A stretch of DNA of 64,000 bases from Dyadobacter subterraneus (lineage in GTDB: Bacteria > Bacteroidota > Bacteroidia > Cytophagales > Spirosomataceae). Below, one piece after another: positions 47,661-55,628 of the stretch. Position 1 is the first letter of the stretch. Every line of letters starts with the position of its first letter. The DNA lies in contig NZ_JACYGY010000001.1 in the NCBI RefSeq assembly GCF_015221875.1, positions 5,248,501 to 5,312,500 on the forward strand, read 5' to 3'. The position numbers were made by a program, and so were the translations under genes. The notes below the pieces were generated by a model, which saw only the letters and a program-made list of their open reading frames with translations, made no database searches and was not told where the DNA came from.

Positions 47661-48989
47661 ATGACTTTTGAAGAATTAAATCTCACCAGGCCGCTACTGA
47701 ACGCATTAGAGGATCTTGGTTATACAACACCGACAACAATTCAGGAAAAAGTTTTTTCTGTGATGATGTCCGGAAAAGATGTGTGTGGAATTGCCCAGAC
47801 TGGAACTGGAAAAACTTTCGCCTATTTATTGCCAACGCTTCGGCAAATACAGTTTTCCAAAGACCGTTTACCCCAGCTTCTGATCATTGTTCCTACGCGC
47901 GAACTTGTGGTTCAGGTGGTGGAAGAAGTGAAAAAACTGGCTGCTTATATGACGCTGACAGCGGTTGGCGTTTATGGTGGCGGCAATATAAAAGTGCAGA
48001 TGGCCGAGTTGAAAAACGGAGCGGATGTTGTGGTGGCAACGCCGGGCCGTCTGGTTGATCTGGCGATGAATGGTTCGCTTAAAACTAAAAATATTAAAAA
48101 ACTGGTGATTGATGAAGTGGACGAAATGCTGAATTTGGGATTTCGTACGCAGCTTAAAAATATCCTGGATCTTTTGCCACAGAAAAGACAAAATCTTTTG
48201 TTTTCAGCAACGCTGATTCCGGAAGTGGAAGTTTTGATGCAGACTTATTTCAATAATCCTGTTCGTATTGAGGCAGCGCCGGTTGGAACGCCATTGGAAA
48301 ATATTGAGCAAGTGGCTTACGACGTTCCTAATTTTTACACCAAAGTAAATTTACTGGAACTGCTGCTAAGTGAAAATGAGGATATGTCAAAAGTGCTTGT
48401 ATTTGCTGCTACCAAACATTTGGCAGACCAGCTTTTCGGACAGCTGGAAAGAAAATTCCCGGATAAAATTGGTGTAATACATTCTAATAAGGAACAAAAT
48501 CACCGTTTCAATAGTGTGAAACAGTTTCATGAAGGGAATTACCGCTTACTGATCGCAACTGATATTATTGCCAGAGGATTGGATGTGGCCGAAGTTTCGC
48601 ACGTTTTTAATTTCGACGTTCCAGAAGTACCTGAAAATTATATTCACCGTATAGGAAGAACGGGACGCGCTGATAAAAAAGGGATTGCTATCACATTTGT
48701 AACGGAGAAGGAAAAGGAATTTCAGGAAAATATCGAGGCTTTGATGAATTACGAAATTCCAATGCTGGCGTTACCGGAAAATCTGAAAATATCAGATATT
48801 CTTACTGAAAATGAAAAGCCTCATATCTACATGAAAACGGTTGATATCAAACTTCCTAAAAAAGGAACGGTTGGTGCGGCATTTCATGAGAAAATTGATA
48901 AAAATAAAAAAGTGAATGTCCGCAGAGATCATGCGGCCGAAAAAATGAAGAAATATGGTCGGCCTATCAAAAGAGCGGCAAAAAAATAA
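47661..48989 (+). CDS. DEAD-box type ATP-dependent RNA helicase with a DEVD motif
   Basis: This 442-residue protein has every helicase block: AQTGTGKT (45-52), PTREL (78-82), TPGR, DEVD (151-154), SAT, ATDIIARGLDV and HRIGRTGR. Motif II reads DEVD where most family members have DEAD, a conservative change that keeps both acidic residues. The C-terminus is basic (ending GRPIKRAAKK) and may bind RNA. Family members remodel rRNA or mRNA, often in the cold. It is monocistronic, with a strong terminator immediately after. Confidence 0.93.
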   Translation: MTFEELNLTRPLLNALEDLGYTTPTTIQEKVFSVMMSGKDVCGIAQTGTGKTFAYLLPTLRQIQFSKDRLPQLLIIVPTRELVVQVVEEVKKLAAYMTLTAVGVYGGGNIKVQMAELKNGADVVVATPGRLVDLAMNGSLKTKNIKKLVIDEVDEMLNLGFRTQLKNILDLLPQKRQNLLFSATLIPEVEVLMQTYFNNPVRIEAAPVGTPLENIEQVAYDVPNFYTKVNLLELLLSENEDMSKVLVFAATKHLADQLFGQLERKFPDKIGVIHSNKEQNHRFNSVKQFHEGNYRLLIATDIIARGLDVAEVSHVFNFDVPEVPENYIHRIGRTGRADKKGIAITFVTEKEKEFQENIEALMNYEIPMLALPENLKISDILTENEKPHIYMKTVDIKLPKKGTVGAAFHEKIDKNKKVNVRRDHAAEKMKKYGRPIKRAAKK

Positions 48990-49032
48990 AACAGAAAAGG
49001 TGGCAGAGAAATCCGGCCACCTTTTCTGTTTT
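48988..49032. terminator. Bidirectional terminator between the helicase and Wzi-like genes
   Basis: A perfect 17-bp inverted repeat (48988-49004 and 49016-49032) has A- and T-rich outer arms. It overlaps the end of the helicase gene by two bases and ends 16 bases before the convergent gene. Confidence 0.9.
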
Positions 49033-49047
49033 ACTTTGAAAGGAAAC

Positions 49048-50568
49048 TTATTTCCATTTTCCAAAGGCTGTGGCTCTGAAACCTACGTAACCTGCAAGTG
49101 AGGAGGGCAATAAATCTCCCTGATCAAAAGCAAGTTTGGTTACCAACCTCGTATTTCCCCATTTAAATATTGGCGCATCGACCATCAATAAATACGAAAA
49201 CTGCTTGGCCGTGGGATTGAACGGCCTGTTATTTGTTCCAAAATTTGAACTGTAAGATAATTTAGTCCGCCATTGAATGGATCTTGCTGCCGTTCCTTCC
49301 AGTCCAACGTGATAAACAACTACCCGGTTATCAGGAAAAAATTCGCCCCAGTATTTTGATTTTATTTCGCTGTTTGGCTGAATAAAGGGTGTCCCCATAC
49401 CTTTGCCAAAATACGACCAGCCTTCTTTATATTGTGCATGATCAAAATAATTGTCATTTCCTTTAAAATGTGAATTCGTCAGGTCAAATCCTGCACCGGA
49501 CTGATCCTTACTGAAAAGATATTCGAGCAATACACCTCTGACTTGTATAAAAGATTTGTTACTCGCAGCCCTTTTCCAGCTTAAACCATACAATCCGTCC
49601 GGAATATTTTGCAGCTGCAATCCGGATCCGTCTTCAAAAGGGTGATTATGATAGAGAAGTAATTTTGACGTTTTTAGCTGATATTCAAAAGCGAGATCAT
49701 ATTGACCGACATGATTTCCTACCCTGTTTTCTCCATCAAAATTGGTGAAACGTCTATTTTGATAAGCTTTCGGAATTTTACCAATAACGACGCCCCATAA
49801 AAAATCTCCAAAATTATCTGTCAGCTGTCCGTTTACAGCAAGCGGACTGGTTTTCAAATAATCCGCGTGACCTCCCCAGGTAACACTATGAACAACCCCG
49901 ATCTGCATGCTGAATTTGCCACCAGGTTTTCCAAATTTTCCATGTAAGGTTTTCTGGTGAAGATAAGCATCCTGAATATAAGGCACGTTAAACCAGCCGT
50001 GTGAAAAAAATCCTTTCAGGGAAACATAGTTTTTCAAAAATTTCAAGGGAACGTAATCCGGGAAACCGAGCTGAATTTTCGGAACAGGCATTGCATTTCC
50101 TGACCATGTAAAAGATCCGGTACTCAAAGTTGTATCCACTATGCCCAGAATTTGCTTCCTCCTTCCCCCCCAGAATTCCAGCTTTTTCCACCTTACTTTA
50201 AGATATGCCTCCGGCAATAAAACTTTCTCATTACCTCGACCAAGATTGAAAACTGTTTCGGCACCCGCACCCCAACGGATTTTGGAATGTTTTGACTTTT
50301 TGATCGTATCAGCATAAATCTGGGATTCATAAGTAAGCCCAACACGTCCTGTTAAAGAAGGCATCGTTAAAGGGACTGTGCCAAATTGGTTGGATCTAAG
50401 CCAGAACGGAGCTGTTGAACTTGTTCCGATATAACTTCCCAGTTCCGCCGAAGGACTCCAATGCTGTATTTGCGCCTCGGCATTTCTACATAAACTGATT
50501 AGTAAAAAGAATAACAAAAACTTTCTTTGGACGCAAACAATTAGCAAAGCGTTCAAGGTGCTGAACAT
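49048..50568 (-). CDS. Capsule assembly Wzi-like outer membrane protein
   Basis: This ~506-residue protein has a signal peptide ending near NAEAQ and a long series of amphipathic strands. Its start (SPSAELGSYIGTSSTAPFWLRSNQFGTVP) and the blocks KLEFWGGRRKQ, SWKRAASNKS and FQVRGVLLEY-type strands match the Bacteroidota capsule_assemb_Wzi family. The E. coli protein anchors capsule polysaccharide at the cell surface. The start is uncertain: ATG at 50568 is used because it puts the signal peptide close to the N-terminus, and the frame extends to 50607. No other capsule gene is nearby. Confidence 0.85.
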   Translation of the reverse strand: MFSTLNALLIVCVQRKFLLFFLLISLCRNAEAQIQHWSPSAELGSYIGTSSTAPFWLRSNQFGTVPLTMPSLTGRVGLTYESQIYADTIKKSKHSKIRWGAGAETVFNLGRGNEKVLLPEAYLKVRWKKLEFWGGRRKQILGIVDTTLSTGSFTWSGNAMPVPKIQLGFPDYVPLKFLKNYVSLKGFFSHGWFNVPYIQDAYLHQKTLHGKFGKPGGKFSMQIGVVHSVTWGGHADYLKTSPLAVNGQLTDNFGDFLWGVVIGKIPKAYQNRRFTNFDGENRVGNHVGQYDLAFEYQLKTSKLLLYHNHPFEDGSGLQLQNIPDGLYGLSWKRAASNKSFIQVRGVLLEYLFSKDQSGAGFDLTNSHFKGNDNYFDHAQYKEGWSYFGKGMGTPFIQPNSEIKSKYWGEFFPDNRVVVYHVGLEGTAARSIQWRTKLSYSSNFGTNNRPFNPTAKQFSYLLMVDAPIFKWGNTRLVTKLAFDQGDLLPSSLAGYVGFRATAFGKWK

Positions 50569-51077
50569 ACGCCGGCTTACTCTTTTTTGAGCGTACATGC
50601 ACGCCATATCAGATGGAGGTAAAGGTGTAATAATATATCTATGCTGGATTTTATACTAACGTTTAATACATACGAAGGAAATTTAAAACCGGATGTACAT
50701 ACAGATAGCAAATTAGTCAAAAGTAAGAGATTAATCCTGTCGATTATATTAAGATTAGTTTAACAAGATTATATCCGACCTCATGCAAAAATCTCACTTT
50801 CAATACTTAAAAAATAAATTTATCCCATTTCACAATATTTTTATTGAGTATTAAAATATATTTTCTTAAAACTTTATAATTTTTTTTCTACCTATAATCC
50901 TATGAAAACGCTTCTTTTCCGGGATAAATAGCGTAGGAATACAAAACTGGATTCTACCGATTAATCACTTCACCAAATATTTTTTTTCACAGCTTAATCT
51001 ATTTCAATCAGGCCGTCGTAAGTCTGCTAAATTCAACCTTTTTTCAACAAACGAGAGTTTTAGAAACAAACTGCATT
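50569..51077. other. AT-rich intergenic region
   Basis: About 500 bases, AT-rich, between the divergent Wzi-like and ferritin-like genes. It should hold both promoters. No hairpin, RNA gene or convincing small ORF was recognised. Confidence 0.5.
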
Positions 51078-51791
51078 ATGAAAAAAACCTTATTAGACAA
51101 CACAGTTTCCGAAGATAAGCAAATGCTATCGGTGGTAAACAGACGCTACTTTCTAAGATCAGCCGGTGTTGCGGCTGCAACTGGAGCTTTTATCCTAGGT
51201 GCATGTACTGATCATGATATTCAAGGTGACCAAACAGTTGATCTTGGATCAGGTGATGTTGGTATCCTTAACTATGCTTATGCATTGGAACAATTGGAAG
51301 CTGCATTCTACACACAAGTAATGGCTACTCCTTATGCAGGTATGACCGCTGAGGAAAAAATGATTCTTACTGATATTCGTGATCACGAAATTATTCACAG
51401 ACAATTCTTCAAAGCTGCTTTGGGCGGATCTGCAATTAAAGGATTGACACCTAATTTTACCTCAATTAATTTCAACGATCGTGCAAGTGTTTTAGGTGCT
51501 GCCAAATTGTTTGAAGATACAGGAGTTCAGGCTTACAACGGTGCTGGAAAATTAATTACAAGCGGTGATTATTTACTTCTGGCAGGTAAAATTGTTTCTG
51601 TTGAAGCACGTCACGCTTCTATCATTCGTGATTTGTTGATGCCAAATACGGGTTCGTTTGCTGGTGATGATGTACTTGTCACAATAATGGGATTTGGTGG
51701 ATTTGACGCAGCGGTTCCTCCAAGCGTAATCCTTCCGGCCGTTCAGCCTTTTGTAATGGACAAAATCAGTGGTTCAAATTTGCCATCTTAA
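51078..51791 (+). CDS. Exported ferritin-like domain protein (lipoprotein)
   Basis: This 237-residue protein has a twin-arginine-like signal (RRYFLRSAGVAAATG, Arg22-Arg23) and a lipobox LGAC (Cys43), so it is probably a Tat-exported lipoprotein. The body is a four-helix bundle with paired iron ligands: EQLEAAFYTQV, DHEIIHRQFF (E-x-x-H), an E in FEDTGVQAY, and SVEARHASIIRD (E-x-x-H). This is the Ferritin_2 (PF13668) layout of a di-iron site. Possible roles are iron or peroxide handling outside the cytoplasm. It is followed by a paralogue after 27 bases. Confidence 0.88.
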   Translation: MKKTLLDNTVSEDKQMLSVVNRRYFLRSAGVAAATGAFILGACTDHDIQGDQTVDLGSGDVGILNYAYALEQLEAAFYTQVMATPYAGMTAEEKMILTDIRDHEIIHRQFFKAALGGSAIKGLTPNFTSINFNDRASVLGAAKLFEDTGVQAYNGAGKLITSGDYLLLAGKIVSVEARHASIIRDLLMPNTGSFAGDDVLVTIMGFGGFDAAVPPSVILPAVQPFVMDKISGSNLPS

Positions 51792-51818
51792 TCATCAACA
51801 TTTTAATATCACGAAGAC

Positions 51819-52616
51819 ATGAATATCTTTAATATAATAGATAGTTTCCAAAAATTTGACGGCGATGCTGTTGGTCGTCTAGAGCACGCATCACGTCGCA
51901 TGTTTATGAACCGTATTGGTAGTAAACTGGCCGCAGCTGCTATTCCTGTTGCTTTCGGTACGATTGTGAACAAAGCTTTTGGAGCAACTCCAACTGCTAC
52001 TGAAGTGCTTAACTATGCACTTACGCTTGAATATCTGGAAAACGAATTTTACATGATTGGTAACGGTACTTCCGGATTAATTCCTAGTACCTACGCCCCT
52101 GTGTTCGCACAGATAGGAAAACACGAAAAAGCACACGTTGATTTTCTTGTAGCTGCGCTTAGCACTAATGCAGTTGCTAAACCAACTTTTGATTTCCCAG
52201 CAGTTTTCCCAACAGTTTTCACAGATTTCCCAACTTTTGTTACTGTTTCAAAAGCTTTAGAAGATACTGGAGTTCGCGCTTACAAAGGACAGGCTGGTAA
52301 CCTTATCACGTCTAAACCTTTGTTGGAGTATGCACTTCAAATACATTCAGTTGAAGCGCGTCACGCTGCGATTGCCAGAAAAATATTGGCAAAAATTTCT
52401 GGCGATGCAACTATCAAAGGATGGATTTCAAATGATGCCGGCGTTCCTGCTGCGGTTTACGCAGGTGAAGGAAACGTTGTTCAAGGTACTTTGAATCTTC
52501 CTGGTGTTGACGGTTTGTCAGGTGTTTCATTTACTGCCATCACTGAGGCATTTGATGAGCCTTTGACTATGGATCAGGTTCTTGCAATTGCTGGTCCATT
52601 CATCAAAAAGATGTAA
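51819..52616 (+). CDS. Exported ferritin-like domain protein
   Basis: This 265-residue relative of the upstream gene has a Tat-like segment (ASRRMFMNRIGSKLAAAAIPVAFG) at residue 27 on. The same di-iron ligands are visible: LEYLENEFYMIG, HEKAHVDFLV (E-x-x-H), LEDTGVRAY and SVEARHAAIARK (E-x-x-H). It lacks a lipobox, so this partner is probably soluble in the periplasm while the first is membrane-anchored. The two genes are one transcription unit that ends at a strong terminator. Confidence 0.88.
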   Translation: MNIFNIIDSFQKFDGDAVGRLEHASRRMFMNRIGSKLAAAAIPVAFGTIVNKAFGATPTATEVLNYALTLEYLENEFYMIGNGTSGLIPSTYAPVFAQIGKHEKAHVDFLVAALSTNAVAKPTFDFPAVFPTVFTDFPTFVTVSKALEDTGVRAYKGQAGNLITSKPLLEYALQIHSVEARHAAIARKILAKISGDATIKGWISNDAGVPAAVYAGEGNVVQGTLNLPGVDGLSGVSFTAITEAFDEPLTMDQVLAIAGPFIKKM

Positions 52617-52657
52617 TCAGCAAATTAAAAATATTGTGGAGGGTAAGGTAATGCATA

Positions 52658-52690
52658 GAACGGGCCGCACAAAGCGGCCCGTTCTTTTCT
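52658..52690 (+). terminator. Terminator after the ferritin-like pair
   Basis: GAACGGGCCGC pairs with GCGGCCCGTTC (52658-52668 and 52674-52684), followed by TTTTCT. Confidence 0.9.
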
Positions 52691-52702
52691 TGAATAGCCT
52701 AT

Positions 52703-52740
52703 CAAAAAACAACCCCGAATTCCTTTCGGTCATCGGGGTC
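52703..52740 (-). terminator. Terminator after hemA
   Basis: On the minus strand an ACCCCGA/TCGGGGT stem with an inner CCGAAAGG hairpin is followed by TGTTTTTT. It lies 34 bases after the hemA stop. Confidence 0.85.
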
Positions 52741-52773
52741 TTATTATAACTCCATAGTGAATAATATTCTGTG

Positions 52774-54036
52774 TTAATGTGTTTCGCTTTGCTTTTCCAG
52801 ATTGAAAAGATCATTTAAAACATCGATCAGCGTTTCTGCCTCTCCTCGTTTACAAGCCGCTTTTAATTGCAAAACCGGCAGTTTAAGGATTTTCTGCATC
52901 ATGCTAGTTGTGATACGCTCTACTTTTTCAAGTTCAGAATCACTTAGGTTTTTGGTAAAACGCGTTAATTCTTCCTTACGTATTTGTTCAAGCGCACCTT
53001 TAAGTTTTTGAATAGTCGGAGAAACGATCATTTCTTTTGACCAGTCATTAAATTCATAAACCGCTTCTCCGATAATTTCTCTCACACGCGGAACAGATTC
53101 AAGTCTGCGTGTAAGCGCTTCATCTGCTCTTGAACGGATGGAATCAATCGAATAAAGCATTACGCCAGGAATTTCTTCCACTTCCGGAGATACGCTGCGC
53201 GGGACAGAAAGATCTATGAAATATTTGAAAGACATACCCCGCAAACGAACCATCATTTCTTTTGTAAAGAATGGTTCATCAAGCGCAATGGAGGAAACAA
53301 TGATATCAGCCTTTGCAATTTCTTGTTCAATATTTTCAAAATCGGCAACTTTAAAACCAAGTTCCTGAGCCAAAGCTTCTGCTTTGCTTGCAGTACGGTT
53401 TACCAAAGTTACATCTGCACCTGTTTTTTGCGCCAGATTACGACAAACATCAGTTCCGATTTCTCCAAGACCAACCACCAGAATTTTAGGATTTGGCATC
53501 AAACCATCCAGTAATTCAACCGCAGCATAAGAAACCGAAGCAGCTCCGTCACGGAAAAATGTTTCCTGAGCCACACGTTTGTTGGCAAAAAAGATCGTGT
53601 GTAAAAGTCTGTGTAAAAATGGACCAGCCATGTTTAAGTCAGCAGTCCATTGGTATGCATGTTTGATCTGATTAGGGATTTGCATATCCCCAACCACTTG
53701 TGAATGAAGGCCGGTAGCAACCTCAAACAGATGCTGTACAGCTGTTTCTCCCTCTGAAAAACGATCAAAATAATCCAGAAAAGGCTGTACATCAGAAATC
53801 CCTTTCTCTATTAAAAGAAGCTTGATAATCTCCTCATTCAGATCCTCGGCCGAAGAATAATATATTTCTGTACGATTGCAGGTAGAAACGACAAGAACAT
53901 CGGAAACTTCAAAGAAATCCTTCAAACGAAGCATTATTCCCTTTGCTCCTTCCTCCGAAAGCGAAAGCTGCTCTCTGATGGAAAGTGGGGCATTCCGATG
54001 TGATAAACTTATTGATTTGAAATGATTATACATCAC
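52774..54036 (-). CDS. hemA: Glutamyl-tRNA reductase HemA
   Basis: HemA reduces glutamyl-tRNA to glutamate-1-semialdehyde, the first committed step of the C5 heme pathway. This 420-residue protein has the catalytic Cys53 (VSTCNRTEIYY), the SLSHRNAPL start block, GDMQIPNQIKHAY and the NADPH-binding GLGEIGTDV. The dimerisation helices complete the C-terminus. The second methionine (at 54033) is an equally likely start. It is monocistronic and divergent from a histidine kinase. Confidence 0.95.
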   Translation of the reverse strand: MMYNHFKSISLSHRNAPLSIREQLSLSEEGAKGIMLRLKDFFEVSDVLVVSTCNRTEIYYSSAEDLNEEIIKLLLIEKGISDVQPFLDYFDRFSEGETAVQHLFEVATGLHSQVVGDMQIPNQIKHAYQWTADLNMAGPFLHRLLHTIFFANKRVAQETFFRDGAASVSYAAVELLDGLMPNPKILVVGLGEIGTDVCRNLAQKTGADVTLVNRTASKAEALAQELGFKVADFENIEQEIAKADIIVSSIALDEPFFTKEMMVRLRGMSFKYFIDLSVPRSVSPEVEEIPGVMLYSIDSIRSRADEALTRRLESVPRVREIIGEAVYEFNDWSKEMIVSPTIQKLKGALEQIRKEELTRFTKNLSDSELEKVERITTSMMQKILKLPVLQLKAACKRGEAETLIDVLNDLFNLEKQSETH

Positions 54037-54311
54037 TAGGTCTAATTCGATTTACAAAAATACAGCACAAAATTTACAATAGGAACGCTAACCAAAAAGC
54101 ACTTGTTTATTTAGAAAACATATAAATAAAACTTCGGTTTATATTGTAAATTTCTGCTATAATCCGAGGCAGGTAAATGACATTCGTCATCTTTATTCCT
54201 GACCTGATAACAAAGGAAATTGACAGGAAAATCCACTAAGCACAATTATTTTACGTTATTTGTAAGCCTTAATATTTCAACAGGTAAATTTGTCTAAGTG
54301 TCTGAATATAA

Positions 54312-55622
54312 ATGATTGCAGAAACACCTAAAAACAAACCACGTTTCCGATTACACCCGGCTGCGCTCTTAAACAGCGAGAGACTCCGTCGTTCTCTGGT
54401 TGAAACTTATGAGAAAAAAGGCAACCTGAAATATGCAATTGGGGTAGTTTTACTCTTTTTGAGTATTGCTTCTCTTGTTTATACCAATGATCTGGTCGAC
54501 AAACTTGAAGAGCGCGAAGAACGTGAGGTGAGGTTGTTTGGTGAAGGTCTGCGGTATATAATCAACAGCCCGGATGATGAAAATTTCAATGTGGTGATGG
54601 GTTTCATTCAGGATGCACTCAACTTTTATCAGATCCCTGCGATTTATGTAGACGAAAATAATTTCCCCAGTGTTTTCAAGAATATTCCTTTTTCAAAAAA
54701 TGCCTCGCTTCGGGAAAAAGAACGAATTGTGGAAGCCCATTTGGCTAAAATGAAAAAAGAGCACCCGCCGGTTCCCGTCCAGATTGGCGAAGGAAAAGTT
54801 GGCTACATTTATTATAGTAACTCTTTTTTGTTAACACAGCTTCGGTACTATCCTTTTATCCAGCTTTCGGTTATGCTGCTGATTGGCTATCTGGCTTATC
54901 TGGCATTTAGTGCAGCCAGGAAAGCGGAGCAAAATCGTGTCTGGGTTGGTTTGGCTAAGGAAACTGCGCATCAGTTGGGTACACCATTATCTTCACTCAT
55001 GGCATGGGTAGAATATTTTCGCAGTGATCCTAACATTGATTCTTCCATTGCAGACGAAATTGAAAAAGATGTGGTGCGTCTGGAAATGATTACGACCCGC
55101 TTTTCCAACATAGGTTCTGTTCCTACTTTAAAACAGGAATCGGTTTCCTTCATCGTAACCAGTTTTATTACTTATCTTCAAAAACGTGTTTCTTCAAAAG
55201 TTCATTTTTATATCCATGATCAGCTCGCGGAAGGACAAACTGCACTATTGAATAAAAACCTTTTTGAATGGGTTGTTGAAAATATTTGTAAAAACGCTGT
55301 GGATGCAATGGCCGGTATCGGAGAAATCCACGTTACGCTGCAAGCTCCGCCGTCAAGCAAAGAAATACTTATTGATATTACCGATACCGGTAAAGGAATG
55401 ACCAAAGCGAACGCCAACAAAATTTTCAATCCTGGTTTCAGTACAAAAAAACGTGGCTGGGGGTTAGGTTTAACACTGGCCAAGCGTATCATTGAAGATT
55501 ATCATGGGGGGAAATTATTCGTAAAAAGCTCAGAAGTTGGCAAAGGAACCACTTTTAGAATTTTAATCCCCGCCAAAGTTATGGAAGAAGTCGTGGAGCA
55601 GGATCAGGATATTGAATCCTGA
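54312..55622 (+). CDS. Membrane sensor histidine kinase
   Basis: This 436-residue kinase has two membrane helices (about 42-59 and 180-200) around a periplasmic sensor of about 120 residues, then the phospho-accepting His220 in the H-box (KETAHQLGTPLSSLM), the N-box (VVENICKNAVDAM, Asn328) and G-boxes (DTGKGM, GWGLGLTLAKRI). No response regulator is next to it, so it is an orphan. The H-box reads HQLGTPL, typical of a Bacteroidota subgroup. It ends seven bases before the convergent gene. Confidence 0.93.
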   Translation: MIAETPKNKPRFRLHPAALLNSERLRRSLVETYEKKGNLKYAIGVVLLFLSIASLVYTNDLVDKLEEREEREVRLFGEGLRYIINSPDDENFNVVMGFIQDALNFYQIPAIYVDENNFPSVFKNIPFSKNASLREKERIVEAHLAKMKKEHPPVPVQIGEGKVGYIYYSNSFLLTQLRYYPFIQLSVMLLIGYLAYLAFSAARKAEQNRVWVGLAKETAHQLGTPLSSLMAWVEYFRSDPNIDSSIADEIEKDVVRLEMITTRFSNIGSVPTLKQESVSFIVTSFITYLQKRVSSKVHFYIHDQLAEGQTALLNKNLFEWVVENICKNAVDAMAGIGEIHVTLQAPPSSKEILIDITDTGKGMTKANANKIFNPGFSTKKRGWGLGLTLAKRIIEDYHGGKLFVKSSEVGKGTTFRILIPAKVMEEVVEQDQDIES

Positions 55623-55628
55623 ATCAAC

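Noticed and set aside
50903..50932. Nine-codon ORF as a leader peptide upstream of the ferritin-like genes
   Set aside because: Very short ORFs are expected by chance, and there is no attenuator hairpin or repeated codon run.
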